A stretch of DNA of 64,000 nt from Haematococcus lacustris (taxonomy: Eukaryota > Chlorophyta > Chlorophyceae > Chlamydomonadales > Haematococcaceae), in contig JASKMD010000008.1 of NCBI GenBank assembly GCA_030144725.1, forward strand, positions 4,963,056 through 5,027,055, written 5' to 3'. Below, one piece after another: positions 21,301 to 32,600 of this stretch (position 1 is its first letter; every line of letters starts with the position of its first letter). The position numbers and the translations under genes are program-made. Under the pieces are notes generated by a model. That model was not told the origin of the DNA. It was given only the letters and a program-made list of their open reading frames with translations, and did no database searches.

Positions 21301-21994
21301 GGCGGGGGCGGGGGCGGGGGCGGGGGCGGGGGCGGGGGCGGGGGCGGGGGCGGGGGTATTCGCAATGCCATACACATGTGCAGCACCTGGCTGTGTGCAT
21401 GCAGGCCAAGTGCTGCCCCTCATCGCCATGGTCAACACCAGCGTCAGCTCTGCTCTAACTCGTCTCGCCAGTGACTGGAAATCCATCCTTACCAGCCTGA
21501 ACGACACTAGCAGCAGTGGCGGGAGCGGGAGCAGCTTCGCAGACCGGCTTGAAGAAATGCTGAGCTCAAGCCGGCAACGCATAGCCGGCCAGGTCACCCC
21601 GCTGGCATTGCTCTTCTCGCTCCCCAACGCCCCTACCAGCCAGGCCCTTCCGCCGCGCAGCACCCCCTCGCCAAGTGGTGCAGTTGCCAGCTCGAAAGAT
21701 GTGTCTGAGGCCCCCTCCCTTCTAGCTGCTCTGGCGAACGCTGCCGGTCAGATGTCCAGCTCCAGCACCCAGCTGCGCGCCTCAGCTGCTTCGGCTGCAG
21801 CATCTCAGCCACTCCTCCGTGGCGTCGCGGTGACGACCCTTGCCGAGCGTCTGGGCAGCCTCCGGCAGCGGCTGACTGGCCGGGGCTCGGTCGGTGGGTT
21901 GTTTGCGCCCACGCCGCGGGTTCTCGGCGGGCTTCTTCGGGAGCTCAACGACAGTTTAGGAACATTAGCTCGGGTTCAGCAGCTGGCCGGTTGA
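9314..21994 (+). CDS. Large secreted/surface protein: signal peptide, P domain, long helical region
   Basis: About 30 exons keep phase throughout and give about 1434 aa. Exon 1 (9314-9715) has a signal peptide ([17 protein letters not shown]) and the start of a proprotein-convertase P domain ([15 protein letters not shown]). The domain continues in 11458-11598 ([27 protein letters not shown]), 11822-11909 ([13 protein letters not shown]), 12136-12199 ([16 protein letters not shown]) and 12578-12799 ([13 protein letters not shown]). No subtilisin domain is present. Further exons include 13279-13493, 13773-13867, 14132-14267, about 14439-14694, 14807-14864, 14938-15024, 15098-15198, 15281-15356, 15811-15879, 16190-16270, 16571-16712, 16946-17010, 17182-17226, 17286-17441, 17910-17978, 18279-18343, 18459-18651, 19007-19141, 19416-19486, 19821-19938, 20125-20193, 20345-20476, 20674-20896, 21094-21234 and 21405-21994. 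They encode Leu/Gln/Ala-rich amphipathic helices with many N-glycosylation sequons and hydrophobic patches in 14.5-15.0 kb. Function unknown. The acceptor near 14438 is weak; other exons are well supported. Confidence 0.75.
9941..10570 (-). pseudogene. Family-A Fanzor/TnpB-like remnant inside an intron
   Basis: On the minus strand 10570-10199 encodes 123 aa: a Lys/Pro-rich stretch, then [20 protein letters not shown] and RPLELCWW, then [18 protein letters not shown]. DRDxNAAxN is the RuvC-III motif of TnpB/Fanzor nucleases. RuvC-I and -II are missing, so this is an internally deleted copy. The 3' noncoding module follows the stop from 10198 down to 9941, ending with the same CAGCACCTTGG end as the solo copy at 8490. 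The element sits antisense in the first intron (9716-11457) of the P-domain gene. Confidence 0.7.
15403..15588 (-). ncRNA. U2: U2 snRNA, copy 1
   Basis: 186 nt read from 15588 downwards. The 5' end AUACCUUUCUCGGCCUUUUGG and GCUAAGAUCAAGUGUAG match plant U2. Stem IIa follows (AGUUAG pairing with CUAACU), then the Sm-like site CUUAUUUUUCUGAG, a stem-loop III/IV region (GCUUGACCUUGGCG pairing with UGCCAAGGUUGAGC) and the end GAGCACC. It sits antisense in the intron 15357-15810 of the P-domain gene. The branch-site recognition sequence reads GUAGUU, where almost all eukaryotes have GUAGUA. The other copy at 30977-31162 differs by one base. As a spliceosomal RNA it pairs with intron branch points and with U6. 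Confidence 0.95.
15589..15712 (-). promoter_or_regulatory. U2 copy 1 promoter, with USE-like box
   Basis: About 120 bp upstream of U2 is conserved with the region upstream of copy 2, although the flanking introns are unrelated. At -61 to -73 (15649-15661) the minus strand reads AACCCACCATCGG, close to the plant upstream sequence element RTCCCACATCG, and it lies at the same distance in both copies. The -30 region reads CCCACATCC here and CCCATATCC in copy 2, so copy 1 has no TATA. A 13-bp CTCACTAAACAAT block right after the 3' end (15392-15404) is also shared and may be a 3' processing box. Confidence 0.65.
17459..17793 (+). repeat. Intronic (GGGGCA)n array, ~55 units
   Basis: The array starts 18 nt after the donor at 17442 of the P-domain gene, in intron 17442-17909. 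It has one 5-bp unit near 17514 and three GCGGCA variants near 17695-17711. The G-rich strand is the transcribed RNA strand of the host gene. Confidence 0.97.
17985..18190 (+). repeat. Intronic (GGGGGA)n array, ~34 units
   Basis: Begins 7 nt after the donor at 17979, in intron 17979-18278 of the P-domain gene. One unit near 18060 carries an extra G. Confidence 0.97.
19183..19275 (+). repeat. C-rich intronic tract (CCCCCTGCCCC/CCCCCCAC)n
   Basis: Irregular 6-7 bp C-rich units in intron 19142-19415 of the P-domain gene. Unlike the G-rich arrays, it lies on the acceptor side with C on the RNA strand. Confidence 0.85.
21243..21355 (+). repeat. Intronic (GGGGGC)n array, ~18 units
   Basis: Starts 9 nt after the donor at 21235 in intron 21235-21404 of the P-domain gene; perfect units of GGGGGC. 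Confidence 0.97.
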
Positions 21995-23649
21995 CAGACC
22001 GGGCGCGAGCGACTGCCCGCGCTCACCGCGCGGCCAAGGCGCATGTGCCGGCGCCCGTGACCACGCAGTGTTGAGATGGTGCATAGTAGGAGGCTTTGTG
22101 ATCAGTAAGAAGAAGCGGGTGGTCAAGGCTGTGAACCATCATTGATCATGGTTGAAGTGTTGCATGCCGGAGGCACAAAGCGCGGTCGTGACCATTCTGG
22201 CCTCAGCACCGCCACTGAAGAGCTGGCGGCGAGGGACTACTACGACAATGGCAAGCTAAGCACAGAGGGAGGCACAGCAATAACAAGCATCCTGTGGAGC
22301 GCTGCAAGATAGTTCACTACAGCATGTTATTGCAACATGTGCAAGAGGGACATGCTTTACTTGGTAAAGCTGAGCAGATGACGACCGTCTACTTGTTGAA
22401 CGTCTCTAGCAAAAACATGAATATCGAAAGGAGACGAAAATCACAACTACTGCAAAAGGGTCGGCGTCAGCAAGCACAGAAAGGAGGTTGCAAAGCAGTC
22501 ACCCAGATCTTGCCAACACCAGTGGCGTGCCACACCAACCCCACACCCCAGCCTAGCCCACCTCATTGCAGACCCAGTCATGTGCTCCAGAGCATCAGAG
22601 CAGCAAGATTCCCCTCCCCTGCTACCCTCACTCCCAGCCTCCCCCGGCAAGCCACCCAACCCCTTCCTCCCCCTGGCATCACACACGTCTCACTCTGTCT
22701 GAACATTACTTGCTGTGCGGGTCACGGGCTCTGAGCCATTCCTCAGCAATGGCTGAGTGGCTTCAAGCCATGCGCATGCATTGTCACGCCCTGAATAGGT
22801 TGGGTCTCGACGTGAGGTCAGCGTGATCATAGCAAAGATGGCGCACTGCACCCCATGGCCTCTGCCTCTGCGCTAACCACACCCGCTCCTCCCCTCAGCC
22901 ACAACTCCCTGGTGCATGTGAGGGGCGCCACAGCATGCTGGTGCTGGGCAGATGGTTGCTCAAGCTTCACTGCTACAGCCATCAGCTGTCAGGAGCCTGT
23001 CTGGAGCCGGCTGTCGGGGCACTCCGCCCTCCGCCTGCTGCTGACACTGGCGGCGGTCATCTGCAGCAGCAGAACAGGCCTTCGGGCCCGCCAGTGGCTT
23101 GCTGGCTCGGCTGGCAGTAAAACTGGCTGACGTATGCACTGCAGGAGGCCACAGCAGCAGCAGGGACGTGTCAGGGGGCTGGGGCAGCGGGCAGCCAGGC
23201 ACAGCCCAGGATGCTAAGAGGCGCGTAGCTTCACTTGCAGCAACAATCATGCTATGGGCCTGCCGTGGGTCTCACTGCTGCATAAACTAAACATACAGTG
23301 AGGTGTGTGACTGAAGATGCCTACCATGCTGGGTCGGCCAGCTGTATGCTGAACTGCAAGCTCTCTGCTTTATTTGGTCTATGAAACTATGCATTCCCAC
23401 CCACTGCCCCTGCCCCGCCCTCCCCCTGGCCTCCCCACCAGCCACTGACCAGGTACAGTTGCGTCCACCAATCTGCAGGCTGCGCTCTCCAGTGCTCAGG
23501 GTGCCTGACCTGCCTGCAGCTGCAGGCCCACTGGGACTGACCCCTGGCCCAGACCCTGGCTCTGGAGGGGCAGGGCCACTGGGGCTGGCAGGAGCCTGCA
23601 GCTGAGGCGGGCAGGCAGGCAGCCGGCAGGGCAGGACACAGCCGCACTG

Positions 23650-23920
23650 GTAGGTGAGGCCTCAGCACACATCGATGTAACCCCAGCAGGCAGGGCTATG
23701 CCATGCCGTGGCAGGGCTTGGCACACGGTGCTTTAGGCATGGGGGCTGGGAGAGCCTCAGGTGCACTGAGCCACAGCCTGATGCAGCCCCCTGTGTCAGC
23801 AGCCAGCAGTCAGCAGAGGGTGAGGTACCCAGCCCAGGTGGGCCATGGCAGCCTGGTCAGCCCCCTCAGCTCACCAGCAGCAGCTGGCGCAGCCTTTGTG
23901 AGTGTGCTTGCTGGCCAGCA
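23650..23920 (+). repeat. Duplicated block, copy 1
   Basis: Shares GTGAGGCCTCAGCACACATC, CTGAGCCACAGCCTGATGCA and the following sequence through GCTTGCTGGCCAGCAGCC with 25506-25915. Copy 1 is uninterrupted at CAGCCTGGTCAGCCCCC, which gives the empty site of the insertion in copy 2. Confidence 0.85.
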
Positions 23921-25505
23921 GCCAGCGCAGTGGCCTCAGGGGCCTGGGCCTGGGCCTGGTCCTGCCGCAGCGGGGCTGAAGCCTGGCGGGAGGGAGAGGG
24001 CTGGCCCTCAACGCCGTTCTGAAGTTCCATGATCCCGAACAGCCGCCTGGCAGCAGTCCACAGGGGGCACACCATGAGACCACCAGCTGGGTGGCATACC
24101 AGGCTAATGGTTGTACCGGTGTAAACCCACCATCGTCACCCACTGCCACCACCACCCCACTCCACTGAACCAGCCCCCTCAATGACATGGTCTCACCAAC
24201 CTCTGCCCTCAGCTGTTCAATCACGCATCCAGGTCAGCTGCCTGCTCCGCCCCACCTGACAGGCCAAGGCTCAGGCACAGCCACGCCCAGCAAACGCCGC
24301 AGTGGCCAGGCACCCCCTGTCGTGAGGGGCCAGGCAGTGCAGGCAGGCAGTGGGGGAGGCAGCAGGCAAGACGCAACGCAGCCTGACACGGCTGGTAAGC
24401 CGTTCGATGCATCCCTAACTAGGTCGTTTAGCTGTGACCCTCCCATGCCTCTCGCTGCTCCTGCTCGCAAGCTTAGCAAATACCTGGTGACTGCTGGGGG
24501 TCACTAGTTTCAGCAACAGGAATAGCTGCAGGTGGGGCGCACTTGCACAGGCTCGATAGGTTGCTGGGCCTCAGCAGCAGCAGGCTCCCCTTAGGTGCCT
24601 GCCACTGAGGTGCAGGCTGCATGGATAGCTGGGTCTGAGGCTCGAGAGGGTGGGAGGGCGGATCCATGATTGCTGGCCGCCCTGCACGAGGTGCGGGGAG
24701 GAGGTCGGGCTGCCAGCTCACTCACCGGTTGCAGCGACGCGCGTGTGGGATGGGACAAGCGAGCCTGCGCGAAGGGAATAACCCGGTGCGGTGTGTCAGA
24801 CGCTGCGCTGTTGCAAGGCTACGGCACGCACCCTCAGTGCAGCAGTGGTGCTGATGGGTCGGGCTCCATCGTGAACCCCGACCGCCTCAGGACACCTGAT
24901 GCAAATCTCAGCGCCAGCAGCCCGCACAACAGCAAGCGTAGGTGGTGGAGAAGCGCCGTGCGAAGAACCCGCGTATGCATTTGCGGCTGCGGCAAGCTAA
25001 CGAGCGTGTCGGCTGAGCCGCTTGCGACCACTTCCAAGCTTCACGGCGGAACACCAGGCGATGCGTGCCCAAGAGGACAGGGCCAATCGTGCGCCGCTGC
25101 AAACCTCACTCCGTACCCAGCTTCTCCTCAGCACCCTTCCGACCGCAGCCTGGGAGGGGCTCCACAGGAGGATAGGGATACAGGAAACTGGGCCTATGAG
25201 GTTTGCACGGGAAGGTTTGTGCGGGACTAGCTGCGCCGAGGTGCTCTGGTCTGGGCGGGTGGAGTCCAACGTTGAGCCTCAGCGTCCCTGCAGATCCTCC
25301 GGCTCATGACTGACGTGACCCAGGTGCGGGTGCTGAGGCCTGCCGTGTTGGGCTGGCTTCCGCGCGGCAGATCACATGCGTGGCACCGGTGGATCACGCC
25401 TTCGTGACCTTCACCGGCATGGAGGGGTGCCACCCAGCAGCGCTCCGGCGAGTTCACAGTTTCGCGACGTAGGCCCTACACGCTGACGTGCTTTCTCTTC
25501 CTTTG

Positions 25506-25915
25506 ACTGATAACACAGGCCCAATGGTAGGTGAGGCCTCAGCACACATCGATGTCACCCCAGCAGGCAGCGCTATGCCATGCCCTGGCAGGGCTTTGCA
25601 CATGGTGCTTGGGGCATGGGGACTGGATGAGCCTCAGGGGCTGTCAGGTGCACTGAGCCACAGCCTGATGCAGCCCCCTGAGTCAGCATCCAGCATCCAG
25701 CAGTCAGCAGAGGGTGAGGTACCCAGCCCAGGTGGGCCATGGCAGCCTGGTACCCCAATGCTTTGGCGCCGTCAGTAGGGCGTGCCGGGTCTTAAGACCC
25801 GCCTGCTGTTTTGGGTCCTAAAGGTCTTAAGACCGGTACTTTGGCGCCGTCAGCCCCCTCAGCTCACCAGCAGCAGCTGGCGCAGCCTCTGTGAGTGTGA
25901 TTGCTGGCCAGCAGC
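25506..25915 (+). repeat. Duplicated block, copy 2
   Basis: Second copy of the block at 23650-23920, a few percent diverged, carrying a 99-bp insertion at 25752-25850 and small indels. Confidence 0.85.
25752..25850. mobile_element. 99-bp insertion with two GGTCTTAAGACC palindromes (MITE-like)
   Basis: Absent from the paralogous block at 23650-23920. It contains the 12-bp palindrome GGTCTTAAGACC at 25788-25799 and 25823-25834, and CTTTGGCGCCGTCAG at both ends (25770-25785 and at the right border). No long target duplication can be fixed, because the repeated border sequence overlaps the flank. Confidence 0.6.
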
Positions 25916-26344
25916 CTTTGTGAGCGTGCCATGTTAGCCCACTGTGCAGTTGGAGGTGGTCGCAAGCTGTCAGTTTACGCCCTCTCAAGGACAGGTCAGC
26001 TGCTTGCACCAGGGCACCTCGGCTGGGCCAGGGGAGCATTGCTGTGAAGTTGACGTGGGCCTGTCCTATGTGTAGCACCACATGGCTGAACCAGGGTAGT
26101 CGCCCCCACCCCTAAACCGCTACCTGCCGATTCTTTGACACCGTACGAAGTGCAGGCAGGGATGATGTCCATCATTACACGCACGTGGCATGACAATCAC
26201 TATGTACACAACAACACATTGCAACCTGCCAGCACCTCCCTCAGCAGCCCAGCAGGCAGCAAGTACCCATGCAAAGGCAGAATGATAGCACCCTCAGGGT
26301 GGTGTTTCATCTGCGTGGAGTACACCCCACACAAACATGGATGG

Positions 26345-26505
26345 GCGCCTGCCGCCTACACTGTCCCCTGACCCTGTGACAGGGCTACAGCCTGAAGGTG
26401 GCAGAACTGGCATGCACTGGTACATGCATATGACAGTACATAAGGGGCACATTGCTGTGCCACAGGCTGCTGATGCTGCCACTGGGCTTTGGGTGGGCGG
26501 GCACA
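26345..26505 (-). mobile_element. Degraded family-A Fanzor 3' module
   Basis: Aligns with the module at 10090-10240: GCCTGCCGCCTACACTG, CCTGTGACAGGGCTA, GGCATG, then a CTGTGCCACAGGCTGCTG run that matches the end of the family-A protein. It is heavily mutated, so probably old. It lies just past the NHX stop codon. Confidence 0.5.
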
Positions 26506-26635
26506 ATCTGTAGACTGTGGTTTGAGAGTAAGAGCAAGTGAGGCGTCTGCACCAAGTTATTTGCCATACAGCTGCATGCTACCTTGATCGATTCGCTACT
26601 CTGTGGACGAGCTTTGTACCTAACACCCACTCCTC

Positions 26636-29600
26636 TCATTGACCGGTCGGGACAATATCGATGGCGCGATGTAAATACCCGGGGGCCGGCGCGAGGCAGT
26701 CAGCTGGCGCGTCTTGGCGGCTCTTTACCTCCGGGCGGCGCTCACTTTCACCGCTCGTCTCTCCCTTCACGCGCGCCTTTGTGCTGCGCGTCCTGCTGCC
26801 ACCGCCGGAAGCCTCATTGACGGATGCCACCTTCTCACTCTTGCCGCGACGTGCGGCCTGAGGCTGGCCGTCGTGCGCCTCCGCACTTTTCAAAAGAGTT
26901 GCCTCCCCACTGACACCGAAAGGTTCGGCTGTCAGGCGTGCGACCAGGCCATCCATTGTTCCTGCCAGGCTTCCCGTGGCATGTAACTCGCTGGCTGTGC
27001 TGGAGGCTGCCAGGGTGAAGGGTGACGTGGAGGCTGCAGATCTGATGCCGTTGCCGCCAACTGCCTGGACCTGAGAGCCCTCTGGCGCCAAGCCACCCAC
27101 ACCCAGCTGCTGGGCACCCTCAGGCTGCCCCTGCACCCCGCTGACCACCACCTCTGGGAGCACGACTGCCTCTGGGGCATGCGCCTGTGGGGTTGAGGAG
27201 GCTGCCGGTGGCTCAGGTCGCAGTGTCAGTCGCAAGCCAGTCAGCTTGGCCTGCTCCCCTGCACCTCCCGCTCCTGCTCCCCCTCCTGCTGCAGCTCCCA
27301 CTCCCTGCTGACTTGAGCGCTGGAGGGGCGGGTGCAGCCTGTCCCGGCCCTGCTCCTCGTCCTCCGGGCTGCTGCTGCAGGGCTCGTAGCTCTGGGGGTG
27401 GGGGGCCCAGCCCCAGCTGCCCAGCCAGCCACCCCAGGAACGGTGCTCGGACAGCTCCTCAGGGGAGGGGGCAGGAGGGGAGGGCTGCCTGCGCCCCAGC
27501 AGTTCCTGGCCCTCTCCTGCCTGCCCCTGCTCCATCAGCCTGCCTGCTCCTGTCCCCTGATCCGCCTGCCTACCTTCACGGTTGGACCCTGCCACAGCCG
27601 CTGAAGGAGTTGCCAGCCCTTCTACAGGTCTGCTGACCTTGGCTTGAGGGGAGGCAGGCAGGGGTGGCAGCACAGAGCTGCTGGTCGCCGCATGCATGTT
27701 TGCAGACCTCGCCCCTGCCAGGGTTGATGTTTTGCGGGTGCCGTTCACCAGCCCGGCCCATGATGCAACCGGAGCACCCGTTGCTACGGTGCTGGAGCTG
27801 CTGCTGTCGCCACCCCCTCTGTTCACTCTCACACTGACACCAAGACGGGATGGGTTGGGGCTGGCTGCACTGCTGCTGGAGGTGAGTGGGGAGGGGTGGC
27901 CTGTGCTGTGAACACCTGTCTGGTCAGGGCACAGCAGCAGCGGAGCGCTGCTGGTGTGTTGGGGCGTCAGCTGTGCAGGAGGGGAGGGCAGGTCACCCCG
28001 TGTTACGTCACCCTCACATGCCAGCGCTGGTCGTATCCCAACCCCTAAGCCCAACACAGCCCCTACGCCTGAAGGGGTGCTGGGGTAGGAGCCATGGGCC
28101 AGCTGGGGTGCGGGCAAGGGGTGTGTAGCCAGCATTGTGCCATTGTGCATGGGCTGCATGGAGATTGAGCCACCGGGTCCACTGCTGTTGTCTGGGCTGT
28201 AGCTGGACCTCTTGCGGCCGAAACAGCTCGCACTCAACCTCAGCTTGTCTAGCAAGGACTTGTGAGGTTCTTCCACGAGCACCTGCATGGGTATACAGTG
28301 ATGGGTCAATCAGGCGGCAGGCACAAGTTGAGTGAGAATAGCCCGTACTGATGCCCAGGGCAACAGCCATACAAGGCAATGCTGAGTACACGGAGAGTTG
28401 CCTAATTCCGCTCACTTTTTTGCAAAAAACGGTGATGACTACTCCACCACTGCGGCTAACAAATGCTGCTCACATCATTGAGTGGGGCTTGAAGCCTGCT
28501 GGTCAACAACAGCAGACTGAAGCTGGAGCCCCACAAGCTTGCGACACCACGGGCAAAACTCCCACATAAATCCCTTAACTCTTTGCTGCCCTCATGGAGA
28601 CCTGCTCTTTCAGCTCCTGCCTGTTGCAGAACTGATCTACTGCCCATGTATGCAATGAAGGTTGCTCCTGTGCTTGGCGCTGAATAGCTGCCTCCATCAC
28701 ATCGTTGCTCACATTTGCGCGCTTCCATGGTGCTAGGGTCACCATGCCCTTGCCAGCCTGGATGGAGGCTTTAGCAGCTGCCAGCAGCTGATCCTTGCTG
28801 GGGCATATGGGCCATCTTGGTTCCCTGCTATAATCCACTGATGTTTTGCCAGAGCATGCACAAAAGGGCGCACGACCCCCTCTTGTACCTAAGGAAGGCC
28901 CACGCAGCGGCAGCAAGCCTGCTAGCCCTGTGGCCTCCTTCGTTAGAAGCCTTGCATAGCCTGCTAGCGCGTGGGCCGGCTGGCCATACAAGAAAAGGCC
29001 GGGAGGTGAGTTTTGCAGGTGGACAAGAGATTTTTATATACATTAGACCATGTTTGATTGAGCGTGCTTGCTGAACCATCTTTGTTACCTACCAAGGTAT
29101 CTAGGAGCGTTGAGAAAGCTTTCTAAAACGCTCTCTGTGGACGCGGCCGAGCCTTAAGTCCGGATGGGGGTAATTAATGTACCTTGCAGTGCTGAGATCT
29201 CACCGCCCACCTCGCGCAAACATGACGCGACCCGACACCCACTCTAGAAGTAATCTAACAATGCGATGCGCAAAAAGAAACGGGGGCTTTGAGTGAAGAA
29301 ACAAGAGAACACGAGATACGGAGTGGCCGGATTTAGACAACTCCTTGTGTACCCGCCATGTCACTTGGCTAGCCTGGCCTTGGCTACATGACTGCAACAA
29401 TTGCAAACACGGTGGCTTTACATTGGGAGAGGAGTGATTTTATTGCCACTCCCATCCAACGTTGATCCAGCAGCCCTCACCTGCATCAGTGGCTGCGTCA
29501 GCCAGCCTAGGATCATCACCGTGATGAGGACGGTGAGCAGTGTGGCGGCAATCAGAGTGGAGCGATGTCGCTCCGCTGAAGTGTGTGCACCTGCAGGCAT

Positions 29601-32600
29601 GCTCGCGAGGTGTGCATCACCCATGCGGCCTTGATGAGGCCACAACACTTCTTGTATAGGGCTGCTTAGCAGGGTATGTGCAGGCTGCCGCGTGTAAGCA
29701 GGCAAGTGCAGCTAGGCAGGTGGTTGTACGGCAGTGGCATTGGGTTACTTGGTGGTGGGGTGGGTAGCAGCAGGTAGGATAGAGCAGGGCATGTGTTGGG
29801 GTGGAGCAGGCAGACCAAGCTTGTTGCAGCAATGAAGCTCATGAAGCAAGTGCAGTTGGGGGCCAGAGGCAGTGCATATGACGGGTAGTTGTTAAGTGTT
29901 CTGCTAGTTGAGCCTTCCCATGTCCTATGTCCCATGAGCCTAAGCCCACCAATGGCAACTTCACCAGACTCAATACAGGGAAAGTTGCACATGTCTTAGC
30001 TTGCTATGACTTGCCGCTTGCAATGCCTACATTGAGAGTTCATTTAAGAGGGGTCATGTGTGGCATGGCATGACATCAGCGGTGCTAGAGCCTCCACTGC
30101 TCGTATGTAAGATGCACAGTATGTTGATGAACAATGAAGAGACAAAGGCCCCACCTGTAATCTGGACATCAAAGTAGGAGTAAGCCAAAGCCACAGACAC
30201 AGCCCCTCTCATCAACCCTGACCACCTGCATGCGTACAAGCAAGCAGCATACAAGCTAAGGACTGATATGTTGTGCATGACTTGCGTGGGAGATGATGTT
30301 TTGCCCAACAACACATATGTTGCATTGCAAGCACTTACCAAATGACAAAGATGTCGGTGGTAGAGATCTTTGTCTGTGCTGTCCAATTGTAGAGGGTGAT
30401 GATGGGTATGACACTTGCAGCTCTTGATAGCAAGAGCAACAATAGCAGTACGCCACACAACGAGAGGGCCTCACCTGTAGCACGCGAGGCAGCGTCAGGC
30501 ATACTAAAAGCATCATGCTTCCGTAGTTAGGGCAACACCAGCATGCTCCATGCGACCTCACCAACATGGGCAGACTCCCACTTGTTGGGGTCTAGTGCGT
30601 CCATGCCTAGGTATATGAAGATGGTACCCTCTGTAAGCAGTACACACCTCATTATGTCTTGGCAAATCAAATGTCTGGGGTCATACAAAACCTAGTGCCG
30701 GTGTTGCTCATGCTCATCACTTCCCGTAGGTGAGGACAATGGTTTATTGTCAATGGATTAAGTCAAACATTGAAGTCAATCAATGCATGAACACAGGACT
30801 TTATATTGATTGGGAACCTCACATGTGCACAATCTGTCATTCTTCAGATTTGGGCAACCAGGCTGGTACATCTCATCTTCAAGTACATCATTCCACTAGT
30901 TATTAAGGTTGGAGAACTCTATTGACACTGGGTATGCTCACATCTTGCACTGAATGATGATTCAATTGTTTAGTGAGGTGCTCAACCTTGGCAGGAGTGC
31001 AACGCCAAGGTCAAGCTATGCACCCACAGAGCAAGCTCTGCATTGGGTGCACCCTCAGAAAAATAAGTTAGATAGCATTGGTCCAATGGACCAAGAGTTA
31101 GCTATCAAACTAACTAGAACAGAAACTACACTTGATCTTAGCCAAAAGGCCGAGAAAGGTATGCTTGTGAGTAGGGCACGCTACGGGTGCGTTGGATATG
31201 GGCGGCACACCCCGGCTGTCGACCGATGGTGGGTTGCATGACTGTCGCTGTGGCGCTCTACGCCGGAGCGGTGCAAAAGGCGCGACGACTATCAGATAAG
31301 CATCTTGTGGCGCGAGGGAAAAGTCGAGGGTAGCGTCATTGGCAGACTAAACAGGCCCCTCGGTGATTGCACCCCGGTGCGTTGTATTCTGAATGCCCTG
31401 GTTATCATAGCCACACCATATACAACATGCTTAACATGTTTCGTTCACGAGAAGATGTAGGTAACAGCTCACTGCATTGAACTGGGCGTTGTGGTGTGCC
31501 TCTACATGAACATGCCTTACCTGATATATAGCTGAGCGTCTTGAATGCGTTCAGTGTAGTAGAGCGACCAGCAAGTGACCTGCACAATGGCAACACAGGC
31601 ATGCAGCTTGTATCCCCCATGCACATGATCACAAACATGCATGAATGTGGTCTCACTATACTCGTCCACACTTTGCTACAACAGCAGCCTGCCATGCATG
31701 AGAGCAAGGCAAGCTGCGTTGCTGATCATGAGCTATGCGACAAGTACACCAAATGTGAACTACTCATGAGCACCAGCAGGCAGGCACGTTCAAGGCCTTG
31801 GCGATGGCTGTGCTTGCACCTGCCACGTCGGCCTGGACCCACAGGTTAGGCAGAGCCAAGTGTGAGATGATGATGGCGCAGCAAAACAGCGAAAGGATGC
31901 CTGACAGCTGCGCCACCTCAGCCACCAGGTAGGACAGGTAGGACAGCAATCCAATCATGGCCACCTCCTGCTCACCCACAACAGCACAGCCCCGGCATTG
32001 AAAACAGGAAAAGGCACTCATGCGTGCATGCCCATCGACGAGCTTGGAGGGAGGGGAGCGGGCAGCTGCCATGGCGCTGGCGATGTCGTACAGCCTCTCT
32101 GCTCCCAAGCAGCTTGATGCTAAAGCCGCCATACCAGCCAGCCCTCAGCCTTATGCTTTGCGACGATACCAAGCCACATCAGCATGTGGTGATCAGCAGC
32201 TGTATGTGCCCTGCCTGCTCACCACCCACATGGTGCGGGCCCTTCCCAGCAAAGCGCGTGACCAGGTAGGAGGTCCCTAGCCCCGTGACCACGCCCAGGC
32301 TGAGGGAGGTGATGAACAGGTACAGGAAGGTGGCCAGCATGTCCCCGCCCACAGTGCCCATAAAAGAGGTAGAGTGCGCCTCACTGCCCTGCCCATGCCA
32401 TACGGCAGCCGGGGTAGAGGCATTTGATAGTGGGTGCCTGTCAGCGGAGGTTGTGGGGCTGGGTGGAGTGTGGCTGAGGGGTGTGGTGGTGAAGGCAGTG
32501 GCTGGGAACAGGCGGTTGATGGTACCCAGCAGCACCACCTGCGTCCACCACCATCAGCACCACCCACTCAGCCCAGACATTGGCTGTTCAAGCTCTTTCC

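Larger units (their letters stand above)
21995..26344. other. Intergenic with internal duplication; no resolved gene
   Basis: Several open stretches exist (for example 24187-24507 and 24670-25230 on +), but none has recognisable motifs or a consistent exon chain. They may include exons of an unrecognised gene. A block of about 260 bp at 23650-23920 is repeated at 25506-25915 in the same orientation. Confidence 0.4.
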
